The translations under genes were made by a program, and so were the position numbers. This document shows positions 25,466 to 33,527 of a stretch of 64,000 nt of DNA, in pieces (positions within the stretch are counted from its first letter, which is position 1; the number at the start of each line of letters is the position of its first letter). Under the pieces are notes generated by a model. The model was not told the origin of the DNA and ran no database searches. It saw only the letters and a list, made by a program, of their open reading frames with translations. The DNA is from Bauldia sp963759235. GTDB lineage: Bacteria > Pseudomonadota > Alphaproteobacteria > Rhizobiales > Kaistiaceae. The stretch covers positions 248,001 to 312,000 of the forward strand of contig CAVWYO010000005.1 in the NCBI GenBank assembly GCA_963759235.1, in the 5' to 3' direction.

Positions 25466-26489
25466 GTGATCCAAAAGAACTGGCAAGAGCTGATCAAACC
25501 CAACAGAGCTCGAGATTGTCCCGGGCTCGGGGACGGAGGCGAAGCGGTTTGCCACCGTGGTGGCCGAACCGCTCGAGCGAGGCTTCGGCCTGACGCTCGG
25601 CAATGCGCTCCGCCGTGTGCTGCTGTCCTCGCTGCAGGGCGCGGCCGTCAAGGCGGTCCAGATCGACGGCGTGCTGCACGAGTTCTCCTCGATCGGCGGC
25701 GTGCGCGAGGACGTCACCGACATCGTGCTCAACATCAAGGAAATCGCCATCAAGATGCATGGCGAGGGGCCGAAGCGCATGGTCGTGCGCAAGCAGGGCC
25801 CCGGCGTCGTCACCGCCGGCGATATCCAGACCGTTTCCGACATCGAGATCCTCAATCCCGACCATGTGCTGTGCACCCTCGACGAGGGCACCGAGATCCG
25901 CATGGAGTTCACGGTCGATATCGGCAAGGGCTACGTCACCGCCGACCGCAATCGTCCGGAGGACGCCCCGATCGGCCTCATCCCGGTCGACAGCCTCTAT
26001 TCGCCGGTCAAGAAGGTCTCCTACCGGGTCGAGAATACCCGCGAGGGCCAGGTGCTCGACTACGACAAGCTGACGATGACGGTGGAGACCGACGGTTCGG
26101 TCCGCGCCGAGGATGCCGTCGCCTATGCGGCGCGCATCCTTCAGGACCAGCTTTCGATCTTCGTCAACTTCGAGGAGCCCGAGAAGGAAACCACCGAGAT
26201 CTCGATCCCCGAGCTCGCCTTCAATCCGGCGCTGCTCAAGAAGGTCGACGAGCTGGAGCTGTCGGTCCGCTCGGCCAACTGCCTGAAGAACGACAACATC
26301 GTCTATATCGGCGACCTCATCCAGAAGACCGAGGCGGAGATGCTGAGGACGCCGAATTTCGGCCGGAAGTCGCTGAACGAGATCAAGGAAGTCCTCGCCC
26401 AGATGGGCCTCCATCTCGGCATGGAAGTGCCCAACTGGCCGCCGGAGAACATCGACGAACTGGCCAAGCGGTACGAAGACCACTATTAG
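25466..26489 (+). CDS. rpoA: RNA polymerase subunit alpha, apparent +1 frameshift at codon ~14
   Basis: A GTG at 25466 starts the family N-terminus (M)IQKNWQELIKPN. The frame is then lost for one base. Removing the G at 25506 gives NKLEIVPGSGTEAKRFATV and joins the long intact frame that runs to the TAG at 26489. The repaired protein has 340 residues, as expected. The N-terminal dimerisation domain (ERGFGLTLGNALRRVLLSSL) and the C-terminal domain that contacts UP elements and activators (SVRSANCLKNDNIVYIGDL) are complete. A frame opening at 25557 would lack the first 31 residues and is not a plausible start. An extra base in the sequence is the likely explanation. Confidence 0.95.
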
Positions 26490-26580
26490 CAGGGAACAGA
26501 GGTCAGATCGGAATTCAAAAAAAGGCTGAACGGCATCGCCGCGTCATCTTTGACTTCTGATGACTGACATCTGATCCCTG
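26490..26580. repeat. imperfect inverted repeat in the rpoA-rplQ gap
   Basis: CAGGGAACAGAGGTCAG (26490-26506) matches the complement of 26564-26580 at 14 of 17 positions. The loop is AT-richer than the surroundings and includes seven A residues at 26517-26523. It resembles the tuf-rpsJ repeat (CAGAGGACAGA theme), placing related structures at two junctions of the ribosomal cluster. Confidence 0.6.
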
Positions 26581-26597
26581 TCACGGAGTGACGACAC

Positions 26598-27023
26598 ATG
26601 CGCCATCATAATTCCGGCCGGAAGCTCAATCGCACGTCGAGCCATCGCAAGGCGATGTTCGCCAACATGGCCGCGTCGCTGATCAGGCACGAGCAGATTG
26701 TCACCACCCTGCCGAAGGCCAAGGACCTCCGGCCGATCGTCGAGAAGCTGGTGACGCTGGCCAAGCGCGGCGATCTCCACGCAAGGCGGCAGGCGATATC
26801 CGAGCTTCGCGACCTTGGCTCGGTGAAGAAGCTCTTCGACACCATCGGCCCCCGCTACAAGGAGCGGGCCGGCGGCTACACCCGCGTCCTCAAGGCCGGC
26901 TACCGCTACGGTGACAGCGCCGCGGTCGCGGTCATCGAGTTCGTCGATCGCGACCCCGCGGCGAAAGGCGCCGAGGATCGCGCCCGCCACGAGGAGAGCC
27001 AGGCCGCTGAGGCGGCCGCCTGA
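26598..27023 (+). CDS. rplQ: 50S ribosomal protein L17
   Basis: This 141-residue L17 (MRHHNSGRKLNRTSSHRKAM...) includes the core LIRHEQIVTTLPKAKDLRP and a C-terminal Ala/Glu-rich extension common in alphaproteobacteria. It closes the ribosomal cluster and is followed by a terminator. Confidence 0.98.
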   Translation: MRHHNSGRKLNRTSSHRKAMFANMAASLIRHEQIVTTLPKAKDLRPIVEKLVTLAKRGDLHARRQAISELRDLGSVKKLFDTIGPRYKERAGGYTRVLKAGYRYGDSAAVAVIEFVDRDPAAKGAEDRARHEESQAAEAAA

Positions 27024-27054
27024 GCCGATCGCGTTGAATTGAACGACCGTGAGG

Positions 27055-27078
27055 AGGGCGGCTTGGCCGCCCTTTTTC
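27055..27078 (+). terminator. terminator after rplQ
   Basis: AGGGCGGC (27055-27062) and GCCGCCCT (27066-27073) form an 8-bp stem with loop TTG, followed by TTTTCT. A standard intrinsic terminator ending the long ribosomal transcription unit. Confidence 0.9.
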
Positions 27079-27164
27079 TATCCGGCCGCTCGTCACGTCG
27101 TTGCCTCATTTGGTGGTGCATTTCTGATCGCGGGCGCGACGATTTGGGGAAGAGACCGTCAGCG

Positions 27165-28583
27165 ATGAAAGAATGGGTGAACCGTGCCGCGGCGACGATG
27201 GCCGCCGGTTTGCTGGCCGCCATGTTGCTCACTCCCGCCGGCGCCGAGGACGCCCAGGTGCCGGCAAGCGCCGCCGAGATCAGGCTGTCCTTCGCGCCGA
27301 TCGTCAAGCGCGTCGCCCCGGCCGTCGTCAACGTCTACGCCTCGCGCGTCGTCCAGACGTCGGCGTCGCCGTTCTTTGCCGATCCCTTCTTCCGGCGGTT
27401 TTTCGGCGAGGGCGATCTCGGCCAGCCGGCCCAGCGCGTGCAGCGCTCGCTCGGCTCCGGGGTGATCATCGACCCCTCGGGCATCATCGTCACCAACAAT
27501 CACGTCGTCGCCAACGCCAGCGAGATCAAGGTGGCGCTCGCCGACCGCCGCGAGTTCGACTGCGAGGTGATCCTCAAGGACGAGCGGACCGATCTCGCCG
27601 TGCTGCGCATCAAGGGCGCCGATACCACCTTCCCGACGCTGGAATTCGCCGATTCCGACAAGCTCGAGGTCGGCGACCTGGTGCTCGCCATCGGCGACCC
27701 GTTCGGGGTCGGCCAGACCGTCACCAGCGGCATCGTTTCCGCTCTGGCGCGCACCGATGTCGGCATCTCCGACTATCAGTTCTTCATTCAGACCGACGCG
27801 GCGATCAATCCGGGCAATTCGGGTGGGGCGCTGATCGACATGGACGGCAAGCTGGTCGGCATCAACACCGCGATCTTCTCGCATAGCGGCGATTCGAGCG
27901 GCATCGGCTTCGCCATCCCCTCCAACATGGTGCGGGTCGTCGCCCGTTCGGCGGAGACCAGCGGCCATGTCCGCTTGCCGTGGATCGGCGTCAAGCTACA
28001 GGCGGTGACGCCGGATATCGCCGAGGGGCTCGGCCTGTCGCGGCCGCAGGGTGCGCTGGTCACCGACGTCACCAAGGGGAGCCCCGGCGCCCGCGCCGGC
28101 CTCAAGAGCGGCGACCTCGTCACCTCCCTCGACGATGTCCAGATCGACGACCCGTCGACCCTCACCTATCACCTGGCGACCAAGGGGATCGGCGGCACCG
28201 CGCGCGTCGGCGTCATGCGCGACGGCAAGCAATATGTCGCGACGCTGACCCTCGAGGGCGCGCCGGAGACCGTGCCGCGCGACGAGATCACCATCGACGG
28301 TGGTTCGCCGCTCGCCGGCGCGCGGGTGGTCAACCTGTCGCCGGCCGTCGCCGAGGAGCTTGCCTATGACGGCGATCCGAAAGGCGTGATCATCGATCTG
28401 GTCTCGGGCGGCACGAACGCGGACAGCGCGGGCCTCGCCCGCGGCGACGTGGTTCTCGAGGTCAACGGGGTTGCCATCGACACGACCCGCAAGCTCGCCG
28501 ACGCCTGCTCGCAGCGCGCGCGATACTGGCAGATCACCATCGAGCGGAACGGTCAGGTCATCCGCACCCAGTTCCGAACGTAG
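27165..28583 (+). CDS. DegQ/HtrA-family periplasmic serine endoprotease
   Basis: This 472-residue protein starts with a Sec signal peptide (about residues 1-27, ending AGAED). The trypsin-like domain has its triad at H113 (TNNHVV), D143 (RTDLAVL) and S219 (NPGNSGG). Two PDZ domains follow (about 255-350 and 385-470). Such proteases degrade or refold damaged envelope proteins. The earlier in-frame ATG at 27039 would precede the signal peptide with non-homologous residues, so 27165 was chosen. In many rhizobial genomes this gene sits between rplQ and rarA, as here, except for the intruding gene downstream. Confidence 0.93.
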   Translation: MKEWVNRAAATMAAGLLAAMLLTPAGAEDAQVPASAAEIRLSFAPIVKRVAPAVVNVYASRVVQTSASPFFADPFFRRFFGEGDLGQPAQRVQRSLGSGVIIDPSGIIVTNNHVVANASEIKVALADRREFDCEVILKDERTDLAVLRIKGADTTFPTLEFADSDKLEVGDLVLAIGDPFGVGQTVTSGIVSALARTDVGISDYQFFIQTDAAINPGNSGGALIDMDGKLVGINTAIFSHSGDSSGIGFAIPSNMVRVVARSAETSGHVRLPWIGVKLQAVTPDIAEGLGLSRPQGALVTDVTKGSPGARAGLKSGDLVTSLDDVQIDDPSTLTYHLATKGIGGTARVGVMRDGKQYVATLTLEGAPETVPRDEITIDGGSPLAGARVVNLSPAVAEELAYDGDPKGVIIDLVSGGTNADSAGLARGDVVLEVNGVAIDTTRKLADACSQRARYWQITIERNGQVIRTQFRT

Positions 28584-28662
28584 CACACGGGCTGCGTTCG
28601 CTTATAGGCGGTTGGCAGTTGCAGCACCCAGCCTTTCAGCCGAGCAGTTGTAGTTCACCGAA

Positions 28663-29688
28663 CTATATTACTGCTTGCGAGGTCACTTTCTGGAGACTGG
28701 GTTCAGCGACCTTTTCCATTGTGTTGATGCTCACGTGGGGCCATTTGATGAGTCCCGGCTGTCCGTCTTTACGCGCGAAAAACTCGAGGAAAACAACCTG
28801 CGCATACTGCAGTATCAGTCGGGGGTTTCCGAATGCGTCATTCTCGGCCAATTCTTCAATCCACATCGTGAAATTCATTTCCGTGGCGTTGGCCTGCTTT
28901 ACGATAAACGGTATGTTGACAATGCCAGCGGTCTCGACGGCAGTTTGTACCTCAAGAACTGTATTCTTCACAATGTTTGGGGGTACCCCGGCAGCAAGCA
29001 GCAGATGCGGTTCGACCGGATTGAACCCCGGAAAGCCGGGCGCAGTTACGTTTCCTTTGAATGGGTCATCATTGAAGTGCTTGTATGGGCCTAGATAAGG
29101 ATTGTTCAAATCCTGATTGACCCCAATCGGCAATCCGTTGATGGCCGGAATCATTGGGGCGCCAGCCGTCTCATGGTGGGTTCCGAGCGCTAGCACAGAA
29201 TCACCGTGAGGAATTGTGCCGAGGCGCGCGGTGTCGACGTCGTTTGTCACTTCGTTGGCCATGTGCAGCCACAGGCCGGGCTCGTGATGGATAACGGCCT
29301 TAGCGCCAGCCGCCAACCCACTGACTGGAAAATCCTCCGCTATGACTTGCGTGATCACCTGTTCGTAGTCCAAAGCAACCACGAATTGATCCGTATTCGT
29401 CGAGGCGCCATTTCGCCGAACACCGCGGTTTGGCACCGCCTTGTCCACGAGAGTAAAATTCAGTTCCTCATTGAATTGGTTAAGATATATTCTGTAGTCA
29501 ATTGCGCTATTGGGCTGGGTTGAGAACGGCAATGCAATCATGTTCCAACCGCGCCCTGCGAGATCTGGCGTATTCTTCCATTGTCCCGGTAACAGCTGCA
29601 GTGGCCCGAGGTCCTCGTCGCCGGTGGTCGCAAGGTCAACGAACCGACTTTGGCGTTCTAGTTCCGCAATTCGACTTTGTCTCAACAT
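28663..29688 (-). CDS. nitrobindin/THAP4-like haem-binding beta-barrel protein (putative)
   Basis: The 341-residue product contains LGPLQLLPGQWKN, GWNMIALPF, a central HHEPGLWLHM and IPHGDSVLALG. These resemble the small beta-barrel family annotated as THAP4-like haem-binding or FABP-like proteins; the histidine motif would be a ligand candidate. No signal peptide is evident. Base composition is clearly lower in GC and codon use less biased than in the neighbours, and it interrupts the usual degQ-rarA order on the opposite strand, all of which point to horizontal gain. The family assignment is from memory of the motif pattern and is moderate. Confidence 0.6.
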   Translation of the reverse strand: MLRQSRIAELERQSRFVDLATTGDEDLGPLQLLPGQWKNTPDLAGRGWNMIALPFSTQPNSAIDYRIYLNQFNEELNFTLVDKAVPNRGVRRNGASTNTDQFVVALDYEQVITQVIAEDFPVSGLAAGAKAVIHHEPGLWLHMANEVTNDVDTARLGTIPHGDSVLALGTHHETAGAPMIPAINGLPIGVNQDLNNPYLGPYKHFNDDPFKGNVTAPGFPGFNPVEPHLLLAAGVPPNIVKNTVLEVQTAVETAGIVNIPFIVKQANATEMNFTMWIEELAENDAFGNPRLILQYAQVVFLEFFARKDGQPGLIKWPHVSINTMEKVAEPSLQKVTSQAVI

Positions 29689-29977
29689 CTCGGCAACCTT
29701 CCTCTGTTGCTTGGGACACGCTAGTGCGGCCCTTCGTCTACGAGACAGCCCCGTCGGAGCAAGGTAGGATGCAACTGTAACACGATTTTGTTGGCGCCTA
29801 AACCCAGCGCGTCATAGATCCTTCCACGCCGTCCGGAAGGAGCGAAGCGATCTGCAGGAGCCCTTGAAGCAGCGGGCGGTAGCGGCGGAACTCCGCGTGC
29901 CCTGCGAACTGCGCCCGAATGCGCTAAATGAGGGGCCGGACACGCACGAGCGTCCAAGGGGATCGACACGGAAGCAA

Positions 29978-31288
29978 ATGACATCGCTCTTTCAGGCGGC
30001 AGGGTTGGAGAAGACGGCGCCCCGGCCGCTTGCCGATCGCTTGCGGCCGGAACGGCTCGACGACGTCGTCGGCCAGGACCACCTGCTCGGGCCGGACGGG
30101 GCGCTTACCCGCATGCTCAAGTCCGGTTCGCTCGGCTCGCTCGTCTTCTGGGGCCCGCCCGGCACCGGCAAGACGACCGTCGCGCGGCTGCTCGCCCGCG
30201 ATACCGACCTCCATTTCGAGCAGATATCGGCGGTGTTCTCCGGGGTCGCCGACCTCAAGAAGGTGTTCGACGCGGCGCGGGCCCGGCGTGAAACGGGAAA
30301 GGGGACGCTCCTCTTCGTCGACGAGATCCATCGCTTCAATCGCGCCCAGCAGGATTCGTTCCTGCCGGTGATGGAGGACGGCACGGTGACGCTGGTCGGC
30401 GCCACCACCGAGAATCCGTCCTTCGAACTGAACGCGGCGCTCCTGTCGCGCGCCCGCGTGCTGGTGTTCAGGCCGCTTGACGAAGCGGCGCTGGCGAAGC
30501 TGCTCGCCCGGGCGGAGGCGGCGGAAGGCAGGCCGCTGCCCCTCGACGACGATGCGCGGGCGATGCTGATCGGCATGGCCGACCGCGACGGGCGCGCTGT
30601 GCTGACGCTCGCCGAGGAGGTATGGCGGGCGGCGCGGGCGGACGAGACCTTCGGTCCGGCCGCCCTGCAGGACGTGGTGCAGCGCCGCGCGCCGCTCTAC
30701 GACAAGAGTCAGGACGGCCACTACAACCTGATCTCCGCCCTCCACAAGTCGGTGCGCGGCTCCGACCCGGACGCGGCGCTCTATTATCTCGCCCGCATGC
30801 TGGATGCCGGCGAGCGGCCGCTCTACATCGGCCGCCGTCTCGTCCGCATGGCGATGGAGGATATCGGCCTCGCCGACCCGCAGGCGCTGGTCGTGGCGCT
30901 CGCCGCCAAGGATGCCTACGACTATCTCGGCTCGCCGGAGGGCGAGCTGGCGCTGGCCGAGGCGACGGTCTATCTGGCGACGGCGCCGAAATCGAACGCC
31001 GTCTATACCGCCTTCGGCGAAGCGACGCGGGTCGCCAAGGAGGGCGGCTCGCTGGCGCCGCCGAAGATCATCCTCAACGCCCCGACGAAGCTGATGAAGG
31101 GCGAGGGCTATGCCGCCGGCTACCGCTACGATCACGACCAGCCCGAGGCATTCTCAGGCCAGGACTATTTTCCGGAGGCCCTCGGCCGCCAGACCTTTTA
31201 CGATCCGCCGGATCGCGGCTTCGAGCGCGAGATCAGGAAGCGCCTGGACTACTGGGCAAAGCTCCGCCGGGAGCGGGGCGGGGGGTAG
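29978..31288 (+). CDS. rarA: replication-associated recombination protein A
   Basis: This 436-residue AAA+ ATPase (MgsA/RarA, relative of clamp loaders) acts at stalled replication forks. Walker A GPPGTGKT is at residues 59-66, Walker B LLFVDEIH follows, sensor 1 is ATTENPSFELN, and the C-terminal tetramerisation region includes HKSVRGSDPDAALYYLARML. The upstream in-frame ATG at 29864 adds unrelated residues; the ATG at 29978 aligns with family starts. Confidence 0.95.
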   Translation: MTSLFQAAGLEKTAPRPLADRLRPERLDDVVGQDHLLGPDGALTRMLKSGSLGSLVFWGPPGTGKTTVARLLARDTDLHFEQISAVFSGVADLKKVFDAARARRETGKGTLLFVDEIHRFNRAQQDSFLPVMEDGTVTLVGATTENPSFELNAALLSRARVLVFRPLDEAALAKLLARAEAAEGRPLPLDDDARAMLIGMADRDGRAVLTLAEEVWRAARADETFGPAALQDVVQRRAPLYDKSQDGHYNLISALHKSVRGSDPDAALYYLARMLDAGERPLYIGRRLVRMAMEDIGLADPQALVVALAAKDAYDYLGSPEGELALAEATVYLATAPKSNAVYTAFGEATRVAKEGGSLAPPKIILNAPTKLMKGEGYAAGYRYDHDQPEAFSGQDYFPEALGRQTFYDPPDRGFEREIRKRLDYWAKLRRERGGG

Positions 31289-31296
31289 GCGACGGC

Positions 31297-31326
31297 TTGA
31301 TATATGTACAGCCATACTGTACATAT
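31297..31326 (+). promoter_or_regulatory. yefM promoter with overlapping palindromic operator
   Basis: TTGATA (31297-31302), 17 bp, then TACATA (31320-31325) make a promoter 6 bp upstream of the antitoxin ATG. A perfect 10-bp inverted repeat, ATATGTACAG (31302-31311) and CTGTACATAT (31317-31326), covers it. Both arms contain TGTACA, the core hexamer bound by E. coli YefM-YoeB, so autorepression by the same mechanism is likely. Confidence 0.8.
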
Positions 31327-31331
31327 GCGTC

Positions 31332-31625
31332 ATGGCACGCTCAACGACATATTCGGCGCTCCGCGCCAACCTCAAGGAGGCGCTCGATCGGGTTTGCGCG
31401 GATCACGAACCCCTGCACGTCGAGCGCAAGAACGGCGAGCCGGTGGTGGTGATCTCGGAAGAGGATTTCTCGGCGCTGGAGGAGACAGCCTACCTCCTGC
31501 GTTCGCCGGAGAACGCTCGTCGGCTCCTCGATGCACTCCATGCGGACAGAGCCACCGACCACGCGTTTGCGAGTGTCGATGAACTCCGTCAGAAGCTTGA
31601 TCTTGGCGGCCGAAGCGCTGGATGA
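31332..31625 (+). CDS. yefM: YefM-family antitoxin
   Basis: The 97-residue protein begins MARSTTYSALRANLKEALDRV and continues HVERKNGEPVVVISEEDFSALEETAYLL, the Phd/YefM fold that both binds DNA and neutralises the toxin. The C-terminal tail would wrap the YoeB partner. The ATG at 31332 lies immediately after the promoter/operator, making a very short leader. The toxin gene overlaps its end. Confidence 0.9.
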   Translation: MARSTTYSALRANLKEALDRVCADHEPLHVERKNGEPVVVISEEDFSALEETAYLLRSPENARRLLDALHADRATDHAFASVDELRQKLDLGGRSAG

Positions 31626-31851
31626 TCTGCGCTATTGGACCGAGACCGATCCGCGGAAGGCCGGCCGCATTTTGAGGCTGATCGACGAGGTCTGCCGGAC
31701 GCCATTCGCCGGTACCGGCAAACCAGAGCGGCTACGGCATCTCGGTGGCCTCTGGTCCCGCCGCATCGACCAGGAACATCGATTGGTTTATTCGGTGACG
31801 GTCGAGACAGTGCGAATCGTGCAATGTCGATACCATTACACGCGGCGCTGA
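31579..31851 (+). CDS. yoeB: YoeB-family mRNA interferase toxin
   Basis: The product (90 residues from ATG 31579) contains ALDDLRYWTETDPRKAGRILRLIDEV, GKPERLRHLGGLWSRRIDQEHRLVY and the terminal RYHYTRR, all hallmarks of the ribosome-dependent endoribonuclease YoeB (catalytic E, R and H within EHRLVY/CRYHY). The ATG overlaps yefM by 47 bp. A TTG at 31597 would give the 84-residue length of E. coli YoeB and could be the true start. With yefM it forms a complete type II module. Confidence 0.88.
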   Translation: MNSVRSLILAAEALDDLRYWTETDPRKAGRILRLIDEVCRTPFAGTGKPERLRHLGGLWSRRIDQEHRLVYSVTVETVRIVQCRYHYTRR

Positions 31852-31865
31852 CGGCCCCGCCCCGA

Positions 31866-32333
31866 ATGATCTACTTTGCCTATGGCTCCAATCTCGACGG
31901 TGCCCAGATGGCGGAGCGCTGTCCGGCGGCGCGTTTCGTCATGCCGGCGCGGCTCGACGATCATCGCCTGCATTTCCCGCGCCGCTCGCCGATCCGCCAG
32001 TGTGCCGTCGCCAGCATCGAGCCGGCAGCAGGATCGGTGGTCTGGGGCGCCCTTTATGCGGTGACCTTGGCCTGCGTCGAGTCGCTCGATCGCCGCGAAG
32101 GGTACGATCCGCAAAAGCATCCGGGCGAAAGCCGCTATTTCCGGTCGACGGTTAAGGTCGCGCCTGGCGACGGCATTGCGGTCGAGGCGATCGCCTATGT
32201 CGCCAATCCCTCACCCGAGCCCGGCTTGCCTTCCGTCGAATACCTTGCCCATCTGATCGCCGGCGCCGAAGCGTTCCGCTTTCCGCCCGACTACGTCGCC
32301 ATGCTGAGGACGGTCGCGACGGAAGCCGCCTAG
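31866..32333 (+). CDS. gamma-glutamylcyclotransferase-family protein
   Basis: This 155-residue protein has the family opening MIYFAYGSNLDGAQMAERCPAA and the LDRREGYD segment that carries the catalytic glutamate of GGCT/AIG2-like enzymes. These cleave gamma-glutamyl groups to 5-oxoproline; the substrate is unknown. It starts 14 bp after yoeB and overlaps the convergent DUF190 gene by 4 bp at its 3' end. Confidence 0.8.
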   Translation: MIYFAYGSNLDGAQMAERCPAARFVMPARLDDHRLHFPRRSPIRQCAVASIEPAAGSVVWGALYAVTLACVESLDRREGYDPQKHPGESRYFRSTVKVAPGDGIAVEAIAYVANPSPEPGLPSVEYLAHLIAGAEAFRFPPDYVAMLRTVATEAA

Positions 32334-32674
32334 TCTTTCGGCGCTTCGGTCCCGTAGCGGAGCACCTGCACCTTCTCGGTGGTCACCAGCCCGCTCCCCA
32401 TCATGCCGTTCAGCGTTTCGACGAAGGCGGCGATCTTCGCCTCGGTGTCGACGATCTCGATGACCAGCGGCAGGTCCTCCGACAGCCTGAGGATCTTGCT
32501 GGTATGCAGGCGGCTCGAGCGGCCGTAGCCCATCGGCCCGCGCAGCACCGTGGCGCCGGCGAGGCCGACTTCGCGGGCCTTCAGCACGATCGCCTCGTAG
32601 AGCGGCCGGCCGTCATGCTGGTCGGATTCGCCCATGAAGATGCGAAGCAGCATCGCTTGCGTGCTTTCGACCAT
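32330..32674 (-). CDS. DUF190 family protein
   Basis: This 114-residue soluble protein shows the DUF190 pattern: MLLRIFMGESDQHDGRPLYEAIVLKAREVGLAGATVLRG and LPLVIEIVDTEAKIAAF. The fold is PII-like. DUF190 genes are often next to crcB, as here (4 bp downstream), suggesting a regulatory role for the fluoride channel; no biochemical function is established to my knowledge. Confidence 0.85.
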   Translation of the reverse strand: MVESTQAMLLRIFMGESDQHDGRPLYEAIVLKAREVGLAGATVLRGPMGYGRSSRLHTSKILRLSEDLPLVIEIVDTEAKIAAFVETLNGMMGSGLVTTEKVQVLRYGTEAPKD

Positions 32675-32677
32675 CGG

Positions 32678-33091
32678 TCATGCTCCCCTTTTGAGGCGGT
32701 TCAGTCTGGCGCCGAGGCGGTGGCCGGACCATACGCCCGCCAGCCAAAGGACGACCGACAGAAGCACGTTCGCCCCGGCGAGGGTCAAGCGCCCGGCCGC
32801 CGCCAGGCGCATGGTCTCCAGGCTGAAGACGGAGAAGGTGGTGAAGCCGCCGCAGAAGCCGGTGAGGACGAACTGCCGGACGGCCGGGGCGACGAGCAGC
32901 CGCCCGTCGGGATCGGTCAGCGTGGCGTAGAGGCCGATCACGAAGGAGCCCGCCACGTTGACCGTCAGCGTGGCCCACGGAAAGCCGGAGCCGATGAGCG
33001 CGATCATGCCGAGCGACGACAGGTAGCGTGCCATGGCACCAAGGCTGCTGCCGATGCCGACGGCCAGATAGAGCCTTGTGGTTGGCTGCAT
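32678..33091 (-). CDS. crcB: fluoride channel subunit CrcB (copy 2)
   Basis: This 137-residue protein has four membrane segments with the Fluc motifs: GSSLGAMARYL in helix 1, the helix-2 asparagine (LTVNVAGSF) and GFCGGFTTFSVFSLE with the phenylalanine/serine track in helix 3. Fluc channels are dual-topology dimers that let F- leak out. Together with the adjacent diverged copy it may form a heterodimer. It is 4 bp from both neighbours in a minus-strand operon. Confidence 0.92.
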   Translation of the reverse strand: MQPTTRLYLAVGIGSSLGAMARYLSSLGMIALIGSGFPWATLTVNVAGSFVIGLYATLTDPDGRLLVAPAVRQFVLTGFCGGFTTFSVFSLETMRLAAAGRLTLAGANVLLSVVLWLAGVWSGHRLGARLNRLKRGA

Positions 33092-33095
33092 CGGC

Positions 33096-33527
33096 TCAGC
33101 CCGCCAACAGCCGGTCGCCGGCGACGAACCCGGCGGTCACCGCCGTCAGGCAGACGGCGAGCGAGCCGAGGATGTTGAGGATCGCCAGCCGCCACTCCGC
33201 CTCGCGGAGGAGGGCGAGGGTCTGCAGGCTGAACGACGACACCGTGGTGTAGCTGCCGAGCACGCCGGTGGTCGCCGCGATCCAGATTTCCTCGCCGTAG
33301 GGGAAGACGCCCGGCTGGGCGAGCCAGCCGGCGATCAGGCCGATTGCCAGCGCCCCTGTGCCGTTGACGGCGAGCGTGCCCCAGGGAAAGGTCTCGCCGA
33401 TCCGACGGCCGACAAAGCCCGACACGGCGTAGCGGACCATGCCGCCGCAGAGGCCGCCGAGGGCAACCAGAGCGAGGTGAAGAAGAGCGGACAATCCGTC
33501 AGTCCGCTCGCGCCGTGGCGGTTGCAA
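33096..33527 (-). CDS. crcB: fluoride channel subunit CrcB (copy 1)
   Basis: This 143-residue paralogue has the same motifs (GGLCGGMVRYAVS, TLAVNGTGAL, GVLGSYTTVSSFSLQT). The helix-3 track differs from copy 2 (TTVSSFS instead of TTFSVFS), as expected for the two members of a heterodimeric channel. It overlaps the end of the MFS gene by 29 bp, so translation is probably coupled. Confidence 0.92.
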   Translation of the reverse strand: MQPPRRERTDGLSALLHLALVALGGLCGGMVRYAVSGFVGRRIGETFPWGTLAVNGTGALAIGLIAGWLAQPGVFPYGEEIWIAATTGVLGSYTTVSSFSLQTLALLREAEWRLAILNILGSLAVCLTAVTAGFVAGDRLLAG

